This document shows, one piece after another, positions 47,278 through 55,669 of a stretch of DNA of 64,000 nucleotides. Origin of the DNA: Gordonia oryzae. GTDB lineage: Bacteria > Actinomycetota > Actinomycetes > Mycobacteriales > Mycobacteriaceae. The notes beneath the pieces are model-generated. The model had not been told where the DNA came from, did no database searches, and saw only the letters and a list, made by a program, of their open reading frames with translations. The position numbers and the translations under genes were made by a program. Numbering within the stretch: the first letter of the stretch is position 1; each line of letters starts with the position of its first letter. The DNA is taken from positions 124,001-188,000 of the forward strand of contig NZ_RKMH01000006.1 in assembly GCF_003797185.1 (NCBI RefSeq). The letters run 5' to 3'.

Positions 47278-48612
47278 ATGGCGGTTGCCCGACGCTCACG
47301 TGCCCGAGGCCGGTTTCCGGCGCTCGTCGCCGTGGTACTCGGTCTGGTGACCGCGATGGCACTGTCTTCCTGTTCGGACGGACACATCGACATCCGCTCC
47401 GTCTACGGCGCGGGGTGGTCCAGTTTCGGCGGCAACGCCGCCAATTCGAACTTCGTCTACCCCACGGTCCCCGACGATCTAGCGCTGAGCTGGACCCGTC
47501 CCACCGGCGGCACAGTCACCGCACCGGTGACCATCTCGGCGACCGGCAACGTGGGTGTCACGTCGAACTCCTCGGGGTGCGATCTGTTGGTGCTCGATCA
47601 GCGTGACGGCCGCAAGAACTTCTGCAAGAACATGCGCGACGGCGTCGCGTCCAACGCGATGCTCACCGATCAATACGATCAGCCCTATATCGGCGAGGAG
47701 ACCACGTTCCTCGCCTTCAATGCCGGTGGAGCGATCCGCTGGCGGATGCCGGTGATCGGGGTGCCACTCTCGGCGAAGTTCGCCGACAGCGGGGTGGTCC
47801 TGGTGGTTACCACCCAAGGACAGATCCTGCTGCTCGACACCCAGACCTCGAACCCGGTGGCCCCGGAGGTGCGCCTGCGCCCGGAGGCCGACCCGGGGGA
47901 TCCGCTGTACGGCTTCGGTGACTGCGTCACCAACGGTCCGCGCTGTCCGGTCCCTGCACCACCCGCGGTCGACGTCGCCCATCAACGCTTCTTCCTCAAC
48001 GTCTGGCCGACCGGCGTGATCGCGAGCGAGATCCGCGGCTTCTCCTATGCCGCCACCGACGGCAAGCGCACGGTCACCGAAATGTGGAAGGCACAGGTAC
48101 CCGGAGGAGTCATCGGGCCGACGACGGTCTCGGCGGACGGCACGACCGTCTACGCCTTCACCAGGCTCGGCCAGATCGTGGCGCTCGACGCGGCGACCGG
48201 CCGGACACGCTGGACCTACGACAACGGGGGCTACGGTTTTGCCACCATGACGGTTTCACCGGATGGACTGATCATTCCGACCGGCGTCATCGGCGCACCG
48301 CTGACCCTCCTGCGCGACGAGGGCAACCGCGCCGAGAAGGTGTGGCAGCGTGATGATCTGGCCGCCGTCAGCCTTTCGGCCCTGACAAGTGCGGGTAGCG
48401 CCTGGACCGTGGTTCGTGATGCGGGGGCTCAAACGTTGTCGCTGACCGAGGTGTCAACCACCGACGGCAAGACGAAACGGTCGTTGCCGCTACCGGATTC
48501 GGGTGGGTTCGCTACCGGGATCGCGGTGTCGTCGTCGGGTCAGATCGCCACCGCCACCAATATCGGCGAGGTGTATTTCTTCGACAGCAAGCGCAACATC
48601 GCCGGACAATAA
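47278..48612 (+). CDS. PQQ-type beta-propeller lipoprotein (Rv3035-like)
   Basis: Exported protein of 444 residues with signal peptide and lipobox LSSC (Cys32). The rest is a beta-propeller with PQQ-like repeats, for example LLVLDQRDGRKNFCKN, GQIVALDAATGRTRWTYDNG and TTVSADGTTVYAFTRLG. It corresponds to Rv3035, placed near the methylglucose-lipopolysaccharide genes. Ligand unknown; propellers of this type can scaffold outer-envelope complexes. GAGGAG precedes ATG 47278. It is divergent from the hexapeptide acyltransferase over 115 bases. Confidence 0.87.
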   Translation: MAVARRSRARGRFPALVAVVLGLVTAMALSSCSDGHIDIRSVYGAGWSSFGGNAANSNFVYPTVPDDLALSWTRPTGGTVTAPVTISATGNVGVTSNSSGCDLLVLDQRDGRKNFCKNMRDGVASNAMLTDQYDQPYIGEETTFLAFNAGGAIRWRMPVIGVPLSAKFADSGVVLVVTTQGQILLLDTQTSNPVAPEVRLRPEADPGDPLYGFGDCVTNGPRCPVPAPPAVDVAHQRFFLNVWPTGVIASEIRGFSYAATDGKRTVTEMWKAQVPGGVIGPTTVSADGTTVYAFTRLGQIVALDAATGRTRWTYDNGGYGFATMTVSPDGLIIPTGVIGAPLTLLRDEGNRAEKVWQRDDLAAVSLSALTSAGSAWTVVRDAGAQTLSLTEVSTTDGKTKRSLPLPDSGGFATGIAVSSSGQIATATNIGEVYFFDSKRNIAGQ

Positions 48613-48655
48613 AACTGCGGTGAGCCCGGTGATGCCGGCCGCAGGCGCGGTCGGC

Positions 48656-49651
48656 TCACGCTCCGCGAAAGGTCTTGCGGTAGGTCGACGGAGCCATGCC
48701 GAGCTCGTTGCGTAGATGGTGCCGCAGGTTGTCCGCCGACCCCAGGCCCGACTGTTCGGCGATCTCGTCGATCGAGGCGCTGGTGGTCTCGAGTAGTTCG
48801 CGCGCGAGATCGAGTCGCCGGTCTCGCAGCCACGATCCCGGCGCCGTTCCGGTCTCCTCCCGGAACCGCCGGATGAAGGTGCGGAGACTCAGATGTGCAT
48901 GTGCGGCAAGCCGTTCCACGCTCAGTGCCTCGTCGAGGCGGGTCAGCGCCCATTCCCGAGTGGCCAGGGTGAGGTGACCGGCGTCGTCGGGGACTCCGCG
49001 TTCGATGAACTGTCCCTGACCGCCCTCACGCCAGGGTGGCACGACGCAGTACCGCGCCACCCGATTGGCGACGGCGGCGCCGTGATCGCGACGGATGATG
49101 TGCAGACACAGGTCGATTCCCGACGCCAGCCCCGCCGAGCTGAGGATCTGCCCTTCGTCGACGTAGAGGACCGACTCGTCCAGTGCGACAGCGGGGTACA
49201 GCGTTCGGAAGTCGTCGGCGTAACGCCAGTGGGTGGTGGCACGGCGGCCGTCGAGGAAACCGGCAGCGGCGAGCAGGAATGCCCCGGTACAAATCGACAC
49301 GATCCTGGCGTCGGGACGGATCCGTGCCAACGCCGCGGCCACACCGTCGGACATCGTCGCCCGTCGACGGCAGTTCTCGTCACGGGTGCCCGGGACGATC
49401 ACGGTATCGGCCGTCGCGATCGCCTCGGGCCCCGCTCCCGCGATCAACTGATAGGCGGTGGTGGTCGCCACCGGCCCCGGGGCGATCGACACCGTGGTCA
49501 CCTCATACAACGCGCGCCCGGCCTCGTCGGCCGCCTGTCCGAACAGCAGGGGCGCGATGGTCGCATCGAAACCGACCACCGGCGGCACGAGCAATACCGC
49601 CACCCGATGCGGCACCGGTGTGGCATGATCTTCCGACATATTGGCAATCAT
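48656..49651 (-). CDS. GlxA-type AraC-family transcriptional regulator
   Basis: Regulator of 331 residues with an N-terminal DJ-1/PfpI-like domain (TVIVPGTRDENCRR, then RIVSICTGAFLLAAAGFLDG and RRATTHWRYADDFRTLYPAV) and a C-terminal AraC double helix-turn-helix (AALAHAHLSLRTFIRRF-like stretch, then IDEIAEQSGLGSADNLRHHL). The elbow cysteine of VSICTGA is kept. It faces an MFS transporter across 30 bases that carry a long inverted repeat, so it probably controls the transporter and itself. Starts at 49651 (MIANMSED) and 49639 (MSED) are both possible, and neither has a clear ribosome site. Confidence 0.9.
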   Translation of the reverse strand: MIANMSEDHATPVPHRVAVLLVPPVVGFDATIAPLLFGQAADEAGRALYEVTTVSIAPGPVATTTAYQLIAGAGPEAIATADTVIVPGTRDENCRRRATMSDGVAAALARIRPDARIVSICTGAFLLAAAGFLDGRRATTHWRYADDFRTLYPAVALDESVLYVDEGQILSSAGLASGIDLCLHIIRRDHGAAVANRVARYCVVPPWREGGQGQFIERGVPDDAGHLTLATREWALTRLDEALSVERLAAHAHLSLRTFIRRFREETGTAPGSWLRDRRLDLARELLETTSASIDEIAEQSGLGSADNLRHHLRNELGMAPSTYRKTFRGA

Positions 49652-49655
49652 GCCA
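49621..49655. promoter_or_regulatory. Inverted repeat TGGCATGAT-N17-ATCATGCCA at divergent starts
   Basis: Perfect 9-bp arms at 49621-49629 and 49647-49655 enclose 17 bases; the right arm overlaps the ATG at 49651. An inner TGGCA (49642-49646) also pairs with the right arm across four bases. Position between an AraC-type regulator and a divergent transporter suggests the regulator's binding site. Confidence 0.55.
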
Positions 49656-49681
49656 GTGGTACATGGTTGTGACCATCCCCG

Positions 49682-51112
49682 ATGCTTGGTCGGGTGACCA
49701 CCGATACCCGCCGCGCCGGACAGCCTGCACGTCTTCCACACCGCCCGCACTGGGCGTGGATCGTCGCCACCGTCAGCTTCGTCGCGATTCTCGGCGCGGC
49801 CGGATTCCGCGCCGTGCCGAGCGTCATGATGGATCCGCTGCACATGGAGTTCGGCTGGTCGCACGCCACCGTCGGCCTGGCGATGTCGATCACTATGGTG
49901 CTGTTCGGCGTCACCGCCCCGTTCGCGGCGGCACTCATGGATCGCTTCGGGGTCCGAGCAATCCTGACCATCGCATTGGTCCTCATCGCCGCCGGCACCG
50001 GGCTGGGCGTCTTCATGACGGCGAGATGGCAGTTGCTGTTGTTATGGGGGGTGCTCGTCGGACTCGGCACCGGGTCGATCTCGATGGGCTTCGTGGCGAC
50101 CGTGTCCACGCGGTGGTTCGTCGACCGTCGCGGCCTGGTGACTGGTGTGCTCACCGCCGCGTCGGCGACCGGCCAGCTCATCTTCTTGCCGATCGTCGCC
50201 CACCTCACCGACTCCCACGGGTGGCGTGTCGCGTCGGTAGTCGTCGCCGTGGCCGCCCTGGCCGTCGTGCCGTTGGTCCTGCTGTTCATCCGCGACCGGC
50301 CCGCCGACGTCGGTGCCACCGCCTACGGCGCTCGGCCCGGTGGCGAGGACCCGGTACTGTCCACTCGTGGATTCGGTTCCGCCGCAAGCGGCTTGCTCCA
50401 CGGCATGCGAGTGCGCGCCTTCTGGTTGCTGGCGGCGAGTTTCGCGATCTGTGGGGCCACCACCAACGGTCTGATCGGTACACATTTCATCCCGGCCGCA
50501 CACGACCACGGCATGCCGACGACCGTCGCCGCCTCATTGCTCGCCACGATCGGCATCTTCGACGTCGCGGGCACGGTGTTCTCGGGCTGGCTCACCGATC
50601 GTGTCAGTCCTCGCGTCCTGCTCGTCGTCTACTACCTCGGACGGGGCGTGTCCCTACTCCTGCTGCCATTGCTGCTGTCTCCCCACGCCGAACCGAGCAC
50701 CTGGGTGTTCATCATCTTCTACGGATTAGACTGGGTCGCAACGGTTCCGCCGACGATCGCGATCTGCCGCCACTACTTCGGCGTCGACACGCCGGTGGTC
50801 TTCGGCTGGGTCTTCGCCTTTCATCAGGTGGGGGCGGCCATCGCCGCCTTCGGCGCCGGCTACATCCGCGACGCACAGGGCTCCTACGACAACGCTTTCC
50901 ACGTGGCCGCCGCCCTGTGCGTGATCGCTGCCGGATGCTGTGCGGCGATCCGGCTCTCAGCCCGCCCGGACGCCGGACTCGCAAACGAAGCCGACCCCCT
51001 TGCGGCCGATGCGGGTGAGCACCAGGGCCAGCGGACGGGCCCCCTTGAGCTTGAGCCGCTTTCGAAGCAAGTCCGGGTCGACATCAAGGCCGCGAACGAG
51101 GATCTCCAGTGA
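49682..51112 (+). CDS. MFS transporter (12 TM) with antisense-overlapping tail
   Basis: Major facilitator permease of 476 residues; twelve helices are visible between residues 25 and 420 (for example WIVATVSFVAILGAAGF, LLLLWGVLVGLGTGSISMGF, LLVVYYLGRGVSLLLLPLLL). The A-motif-like ALMDRFGVRAI and GWLTDRVSPRV loops mark the two halves. It resembles the oxalate/formate and monocarboxylate type permeases. The last 52 codons after AIRLSARPDAG lie opposite the end of the methyltransferase gene and look like run-through, with no stop until 51112. Probably regulated by the adjacent AraC-type protein. Substrate unknown. Confidence 0.85.
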   Translation: MLGRVTTDTRRAGQPARLPHRPHWAWIVATVSFVAILGAAGFRAVPSVMMDPLHMEFGWSHATVGLAMSITMVLFGVTAPFAAALMDRFGVRAILTIALVLIAAGTGLGVFMTARWQLLLLWGVLVGLGTGSISMGFVATVSTRWFVDRRGLVTGVLTAASATGQLIFLPIVAHLTDSHGWRVASVVVAVAALAVVPLVLLFIRDRPADVGATAYGARPGGEDPVLSTRGFGSAASGLLHGMRVRAFWLLAASFAICGATTNGLIGTHFIPAAHDHGMPTTVAASLLATIGIFDVAGTVFSGWLTDRVSPRVLLVVYYLGRGVSLLLLPLLLSPHAEPSTWVFIIFYGLDWVATVPPTIAICRHYFGVDTPVVFGWVFAFHQVGAAIAAFGAGYIRDAQGSYDNAFHVAAALCVIAAGCCAAIRLSARPDAGLANEADPLAADAGEHQGQRTGPLELEPLSKQVRVDIKAANEDLQ

Positions 51113-52294
51113 ACCGCAGTCGTACGCGGCGAGCGCTTTGCGGAGCACCTTCTCCCCTGTCGAGGGCAGGCGCTCGATGATGCGGAAACCGCGCTCACCC
51201 TCGGGCACCGAATCGCCGGTGAGATAGGCGATGTGCGGATCGATCTGCCAGAGCCCGTGCCGGTGCGCATAGTGGCGCACCAGACCCGCGCGCACCACCG
51301 CCCCATCCGGGTCGAGGAGGAAGGTCCCGGGTTCGCCCACGGCCACGTCGTCGGACTCGGCGTCGGTGATCTCCCACACCCGCATCGTGCCGTCGGTGTC
51401 GGTGCGCATCACCGTGGCCCGACGCCCGTCGTCGATCCCCGGGCCCGACCACAGACAGGCTTCCCGCACCGACGAGTCCAGCGACGTCACCTGCACCTGA
51501 CCGGCGAACCCGAACCGATCACGCAATACCTGATAGTCCAGTCCCGGAGCGCATTTCACCACCAGTGGCCGCCCGGCGTAGGTCATCAGCACATCGAGGA
51601 GCGGTGGCGTCAAGGCATCGAGACGGAAGACCCGGCCGGTACCCGAACGGCGAGCGGGGTCGGCGAGGAACACATCGGCTCCCGACGTCGGCGTGAGAGC
51701 GTCGGCGACGAGCAGCGTCGGGTCTCGGCCCGTACCGATCGCCATGCTCTTCGGGTCCATAGTGTTCTGTTGGGCCACCGTGCTCTGTTGGGCCACCGTG
51801 CTCTGTTGGGCCACCGTGCTCTGTTGGGCCACCGTGCTCTGTCGGACCACCGTGTTGTGCCGGGCCATGGCCAATCGGACGCGGTCGAGATCACTGCCGA
51901 TCACCCCACCGATTCCCGGGGCAGCGGCCAACTCGATCAGCTCGCCGCCGATCGAGCAGGTGACGTCGTGGACCACTGCCCCTGGCCAGCGGGCGGCGAT
52001 CTCGGCGGCGCGGTGCCCGGCAACCGGGGATGCGGTCGCCTGTTGCAGGGCGTCATCGGTGAGCAAGAGATCGTCGGCGTGGCGCAGCTTCCCGGCCGCG
52101 CGCCGACGGCACCGCACGGTCTCGATCAGTGCTGCGTCGTGCGGGGCATAACGGCTGCGCGCCTCGGTGATATCGGCGAGCATCGACCGATCCGTCAACG
52201 GCAACGCCGACACCATCTCGAGGGCCTTCACCCCGTGTCGCGACCGTAGAAAGGCCACATCGCCTAACCCGAACCCATACCCCACCGCCCCCAT
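50957..52294 (-). CDS. THUMP-like SAM-dependent methyltransferase (Rv3037c-like)
   Basis: Class I methyltransferase of 445 residues with VVHDVTCSIGGELIELAAAP and IGSDLDRVRLAMARHN (SAM site), FLADPARRSGTGRVFRLDAL (DPAR motif, as in RlmI/THUMP-like enzymes), and LVVKCAPGLDYQVLRDRFGF. The C-terminal end LALVLTRIGRKGVGFVCES is the THUMP-like tail. The M. tuberculosis orthologue lies in the methylglucose-lipopolysaccharide region, but RNA or sugar could be the substrate. An STVAQQ repeat array is inserted just after the acidic SAM loop. ATG 52294 (MGAVGYGFGLGDV) or the GTG three codons later starts it. Confidence 0.85.
   Translation of the reverse strand: MGAVGYGFGLGDVAFLRSRHGVKALEMVSALPLTDRSMLADITEARSRYAPHDAALIETVRCRRRAAGKLRHADDLLLTDDALQQATASPVAGHRAAEIAARWPGAVVHDVTCSIGGELIELAAAPGIGGVIGSDLDRVRLAMARHNTVVRQSTVAQQSTVAQQSTVAQQSTVAQQNTMDPKSMAIGTGRDPTLLVADALTPTSGADVFLADPARRSGTGRVFRLDALTPPLLDVLMTYAGRPLVVKCAPGLDYQVLRDRFGFAGQVQVTSLDSSVREACLWSGPGIDDGRRATVMRTDTDGTMRVWEITDAESDDVAVGEPGTFLLDPDGAVVRAGLVRHYAHRHGLWQIDPHIAYLTGDSVPEGERGFRIIERLPSTGEKVLRKALAAYDCGSLEILVRGLDVDPDLLRKRLKLKGARPLALVLTRIGRKGVGFVCESGVRAG
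51767..51856 (-). repeat. In-frame 18-bp tandem repeat inside methyltransferase gene
   Basis: CTGTTGGGCCACCGTGCT (plus strand) is repeated exactly at 51767, 51785, 51803 and 51821, with a diverged fifth copy at 51839. It encodes four STVAQQ repeats plus a variant between the acidic SAM-binding strand and the next strand. Eighteen bases keep the frame whatever the copy number. Confidence 0.93.
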
Positions 52295-52496
52295 CCTTCC
52301 CCGTGCGGTCGTCCTCCCCCAAATTGGGTCATCCTCGGAGCAGATGTCCGCCTCGAGAGGAACGGGCAGAACAGCCCACCCCTCGCACCCGCCCAGAGTG
52401 CCCGGCGCCCCCACCGCCGGATTGACCGATCGCCCACAGCGTCGTCGGGGCACCGCGGGCATGACCGCTACCAGCATCAGCCGTTAGTCTCACCTC

Positions 52497-53678
52497 GTGG
52501 CATCGACAGACGACCGTCCGGCCGAACTCTCGGCCCCGCCCACCACACGTGCTGCGTGGTGGGCGGGTCTGCCCGCGGTGCAGCGAGAGCGGTTGCACAC
52601 CGAGCACCCGGAGTGGATCGGCAACAGCGACGGACTCCCGGCCGCGGACCGCGATCTCGCGAATCGCGCGCTGCTGCCGACGGTCCGCGACAGCCTGGAG
52701 AAGCAGAGCCGCACATTGGCAGAACGGCTGGCCGACAACCGATTCGGCGGCACATTCACCTCCGATGACTCGCGCAAGTGGTACGTCGATGCAAAGATCG
52801 CCGACATCGGGGCGATCGAACGGGAGCTCCACCGCTCCGAGCCGGCGCATCCGCGACTGCTCATCTCGTTCGACATGCACAGCGGTGAGCGCGGGCACGC
52901 CGCGGTGGCCATCGGCAATCCCGACTCCGCCGACCACATCGGGGTCACCACCCCCGGTTTGGGGACCACCGTGCAACCCTCCCTGACCGGCGATCTGCCC
53001 TATCAGGGCATGGGCGGTGAGGGGCGCCTGCTGCGCGAGGAGACCCTGCGCCAGCTGGCCATCGTCGGACGCCCCGCCGAGACCGTCGCCACGATCGCCT
53101 GGATCGGTTATGACACACCGAATTTCAGGGGACCGGGCCGGCGCGTGTCGACGGCCCGCGGCGCATTGCATGTCGCCACGTCGAGCAAGGCTCGCGACGC
53201 CGCGCCGATCCTGTCGCGGTTCTTTGCCGGCCTCACCGCGGCGTCGGATCACCGGCCCCACCTGGTTGCCCTGGGCCACTCGTACGGGTCACTGGTCACC
53301 GCCGAGGCCCTGCGGCTGACTCATGGACTCGTCGACGATGTCATCTTCTACGGCTCCCCCGGCCTCGGCGGCGATCGCGGATTCGACCTCGACTACACAC
53401 CGGAGAGCTTCAACCTCGAGTCCGGTGCCGCATACGTGTTGAAGAACGACGACGATCCGATTGCCGACCTCGGACTGTTCGGCAGCGACCCCGTCGAGAG
53501 TCCATCGTTGATCCGCCTCGCCACCCGCGCCGGCGTCGATCGCACCGGTGTCCGGCGTGTCGGATCGGCTGGCCACGCCACCTACACACGTGACGTCGAG
53601 GGCAAATCGACGATGGCCCAATACAACATGGCCGCCGTGCTCGGGCAGATGCCCGAGCACCTGATCACGGGGTTGTGA
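52497..53678 (+). CDS. DUF1023 alpha/beta-hydrolase
   Basis: A 393-residue protein that begins almost directly with the DUF1023 signature (AWWAGLPAVQRERLHTEHPE, then IGNSDGLPAADRDLANR). It has the nucleophile elbow LVALGHSYGSLVTAEAL (Ser262), IFYGSPGLGG and a C-terminal HATYTRD supplying His. Many DUF1023 proteins carry an N-terminal ESX-type helical domain and are type VII secretion candidates; this one lacks that domain, so it is either cytoplasmic or a stand-alone catalytic module. No signal peptide. GTG 52497 is the first start of the frame. A large hairpin follows the stop. Confidence 0.87.
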   Translation: MASTDDRPAELSAPPTTRAAWWAGLPAVQRERLHTEHPEWIGNSDGLPAADRDLANRALLPTVRDSLEKQSRTLAERLADNRFGGTFTSDDSRKWYVDAKIADIGAIERELHRSEPAHPRLLISFDMHSGERGHAAVAIGNPDSADHIGVTTPGLGTTVQPSLTGDLPYQGMGGEGRLLREETLRQLAIVGRPAETVATIAWIGYDTPNFRGPGRRVSTARGALHVATSSKARDAAPILSRFFAGLTAASDHRPHLVALGHSYGSLVTAEALRLTHGLVDDVIFYGSPGLGGDRGFDLDYTPESFNLESGAAYVLKNDDDPIADLGLFGSDPVESPSLIRLATRAGVDRTGVRRVGSAGHATYTRDVEGKSTMAQYNMAAVLGQMPEHLITGL

Positions 53679-53689
53679 CGGCCGAAAAG

Positions 53690-53761
53690 CGTTCTTCCCC
53701 AAACCCTTCGTACTTCCGCTGGATATTTCTTGCGGAAGAGTGAAAGTCTTGGAGAAGAACG
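53690..53761. terminator. Long imperfect hairpin between convergent genes
   Basis: Two 30-base arms (53690-53719 and 53732-53761) pair with about seven mismatches around a 12-base loop; the outer eight and inner seven base pairs are nearly continuous. It fills the 95-base gap between the DUF1023 and methyltransferase stops, and probably terminates both transcripts. Confidence 0.65.
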
Positions 53762-53773
53762 GTCACACCTGGG

Positions 53774-54835
53774 CTAACTGGGCTTGTACCCGCTCACCAC
53801 GACGTTGTAGAAGAACTTCGGCGGAACCACCTTGCGCAGCACATTCTCGTCGAGCCAGGTCAGGCGCTTCCACGAACCGAACGCGAAACCGGCCCAGCCC
53901 CAGCCGAGTTTGCCCGGCGGCACCGCAGCCTCGAAGGTACGGACCGGCCAGCCGAGCATCGCCGCGGCGAACTCTTCGGTCGCGGTCTGCACCGACGACG
54001 CTCCCGCCGACCGGGCGATGCCCGCCAACTCGTCGGGATCGAAGGTGTGGATGTCGACGACAGCCTCGAGCGCGGCGGCGCGCGAGGACTCATCGAGCTC
54101 CTCCTGCGGGCGGCGCCACGACTGCAGCGGAGCGAGCTTGGTGAGATTCGTCGTCAGATACCAGGTGGCCCGGCTCATCCACCGGGCATAGAAGTCACCG
54201 ATCGTCGACGGCTCACCGGCGAAGACGAACCGACCGCCCGGCTTGAGTACCCGCAACACCTCGCGCAATGCCTGCTCGACGTCCGGAATGTGGTGCAGCA
54301 CAGCGTGCCCGACGACGAGGTCGAAGGTGTTGTCGTCGTAGGGGATCTTCTCGGCATCGGCGACCCGGCCATCGACCTCGAGCCCGAGGTTCTCGGCGTT
54401 GCGCAGCGCCACCTTCACCATTCCCGGCGACAGGTCGGTCACCGACCCCTTCTCGGCCACCCCGGACTGCATCAGGTTCAGCAGGAAAAAGCCGGTGCCG
54501 CAACCGAGTTCCATTGCCCGCCCATAGGGCAGCTCACTCCCGGCGGCAGCCGCACTTGCCCCGCTCGCTGAGCTCCCGGCGGCAGCCGCACGTGCCGCCG
54601 GGACGGCGTCGAATCGGCCGCGCGCGTAATCGATACAGCGTTCGTCGAAGCTGATCGACCACTTCTCGTCGTAGGTCTCGGCCTCCCAGTCGTGATAGAG
54701 CACCTGCGCGAGCTTGGTGTCGGTCAGCGCCGCCGCGACCTCCTCGGCGCTGGCGTGCGGGTTGGGCGTCGGATCGACCGGCGACGCGGCGCCAGCATCG
54801 TTGTTCATCCCCGGCTCGTTCTCGGTGGTCGTCAT
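53774..54835 (-). CDS. Class I SAM-dependent methyltransferase (Rv3038c-like)
   Basis: A 353-residue methyltransferase. AMELGCGTGFFLLNLMQSG is the SAM loop, TDLSPGMVKVALRNAENLGL the second strand, FDLVVGHAVLHHIPDVEQAL motif II, and EVLRVLKPGGRFVFAGEPS the next. The C-terminal half resembles other actinobacterial methyltransferases of this locus. A low-complexity Ala/Ser-rich loop (ARAAAAGSSASGASAAAAGS) just before the SAM loop comes from a 36-bp duplication. ATG 54835 follows GAGGGAGAGGGA; GTG 54862, which overlaps the enoyl-CoA hydratase stop as GTGA, is an alternative. Substrate unknown. Confidence 0.87.
   Translation of the reverse strand: MTTTENEPGMNNDAGAASPVDPTPNPHASAEEVAAALTDTKLAQVLYHDWEAETYDEKWSISFDERCIDYARGRFDAVPAARAAAAGSSASGASAAAAGSELPYGRAMELGCGTGFFLLNLMQSGVAEKGSVTDLSPGMVKVALRNAENLGLEVDGRVADAEKIPYDDNTFDLVVGHAVLHHIPDVEQALREVLRVLKPGGRFVFAGEPSTIGDFYARWMSRATWYLTTNLTKLAPLQSWRRPQEELDESSRAAALEAVVDIHTFDPDELAGIARSAGASSVQTATEEFAAAMLGWPVRTFEAAVPPGKLGWGWAGFAFGSWKRLTWLDENVLRKVVPPKFFYNVVVSGYKPS
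54537..54596 (-). repeat. 36-bp period direct repeat in methyltransferase gene
   Basis: CTCCCGGCGGCAGCCGCAC is found at 54537 and 54573 with matching flanks (24 bases, one mismatch), a period of 36 bases. It encodes the Ala/Ser-rich insertion and keeps the frame. Confidence 0.8.
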
Positions 54836-54858
54836 GTGTCCCTCTCCCTCTGCGCGGC

Positions 54859-55647
54859 TCACTTACCCGTGAACCGGGCCTTCCCCGGGCCGTTCTCCAC
54901 GAACGACTCCATTCCGATCGTGCGGTCCTCGGTGGCGAAGAGCGCCGCGAACAGTTGCTCCTCGATCTTCAGACCGGTCGCCAGGTCCACTCCCAGCCCC
55001 TGGTCGACGGCCTTCTTCCCGGCGGCCAGCGCCACCGATGCCGCATTGGCGAACTGGCCGGCCCACGCCAGGGCCGCGTTGTAGACCTCGTCGGGTGCGA
55101 CGACCTCGTCAACCAGCCCGATCCGAAGCGCCTCGTCGGCGCCGACGAACCGGCCGGTGAAGATCATGTCCTTGGCCTTCGCCGGTCCGACGAGACGGGC
55201 CAAACGCTGCGTACCGCCACCACCGGGGATGACACCCAGCAGGACCTCGGGGACGCCGAGTTTCGCGTTGTCGCCGGCGATACGTCGGTCCGCGCCGAGC
55301 GCGACCTCCAAACCGCCGCCGAGCGCATAACCGGTGATCGCGGCGACCGTAGGCTTGGGGATCTCCGAGATCGACCCCAGCGCGGTCTGCAGGCGACCGG
55401 CGACCTTGGCCATCTCCGGATAGGTCATGTCGTTCATCTCTTTGATGTCGGCACCGGCGGCGAGCACCTTGGGACCGCCATAGACGACGACGGCCTTGAT
55501 GTCGTCACGATCGGTGGCCGCAGCGGCCGCGGCGGCCAGCTCGGACTGGACCTGTCGGTTCAGCGCGTTCATCGGCGGTCGGTTGAGCAGGATGGTGCCC
55601 ACACCGGGATGGTCGTCGGAGGTCTCTAGGGTCACGAACTCAGGCAT
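54859..55647 (-). CDS. echA17: Enoyl-CoA hydratase/isomerase-family protein (EchA17-like)
   Basis: Crotonase-fold enzyme of 262 residues, probable hydration of trans-2-enoyl-CoA in fatty-acid oxidation. Features: GTILLNRPPMNALNRQVQSE, AVVVYGGPKVLAAGADIKEM (oxyanion hole), VAAITGYALGGGLEVALGAD, and PEVLLGVIPGGGGTQRLARL with the catalytic-region Glu residues. A C-terminal AGKKAVDQGLGVDLATGLKI helix follows. In M. tuberculosis echA17 (Rv3039c) has the same position. The methyltransferase follows downstream. The start ATG 55647 borders decayed insertion-sequence DNA. Confidence 0.93.
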   Translation of the reverse strand: MPEFVTLETSDDHPGVGTILLNRPPMNALNRQVQSELAAAAAAATDRDDIKAVVVYGGPKVLAAGADIKEMNDMTYPEMAKVAGRLQTALGSISEIPKPTVAAITGYALGGGLEVALGADRRIAGDNAKLGVPEVLLGVIPGGGGTQRLARLVGPAKAKDMIFTGRFVGADEALRIGLVDEVVAPDEVYNAALAWAGQFANAASVALAAGKKAVDQGLGVDLATGLKIEEQLFAALFATEDRTIGMESFVENGPGKARFTGK

Positions 55648-55669
55648 GGTCGAAGGCTACCGTCTGACG

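Noticed and set aside
51767-51856. Regular repeats considered as CRISPR
   Set aside because: No spacers; units are contiguous 18-bp copies inside a coding frame.
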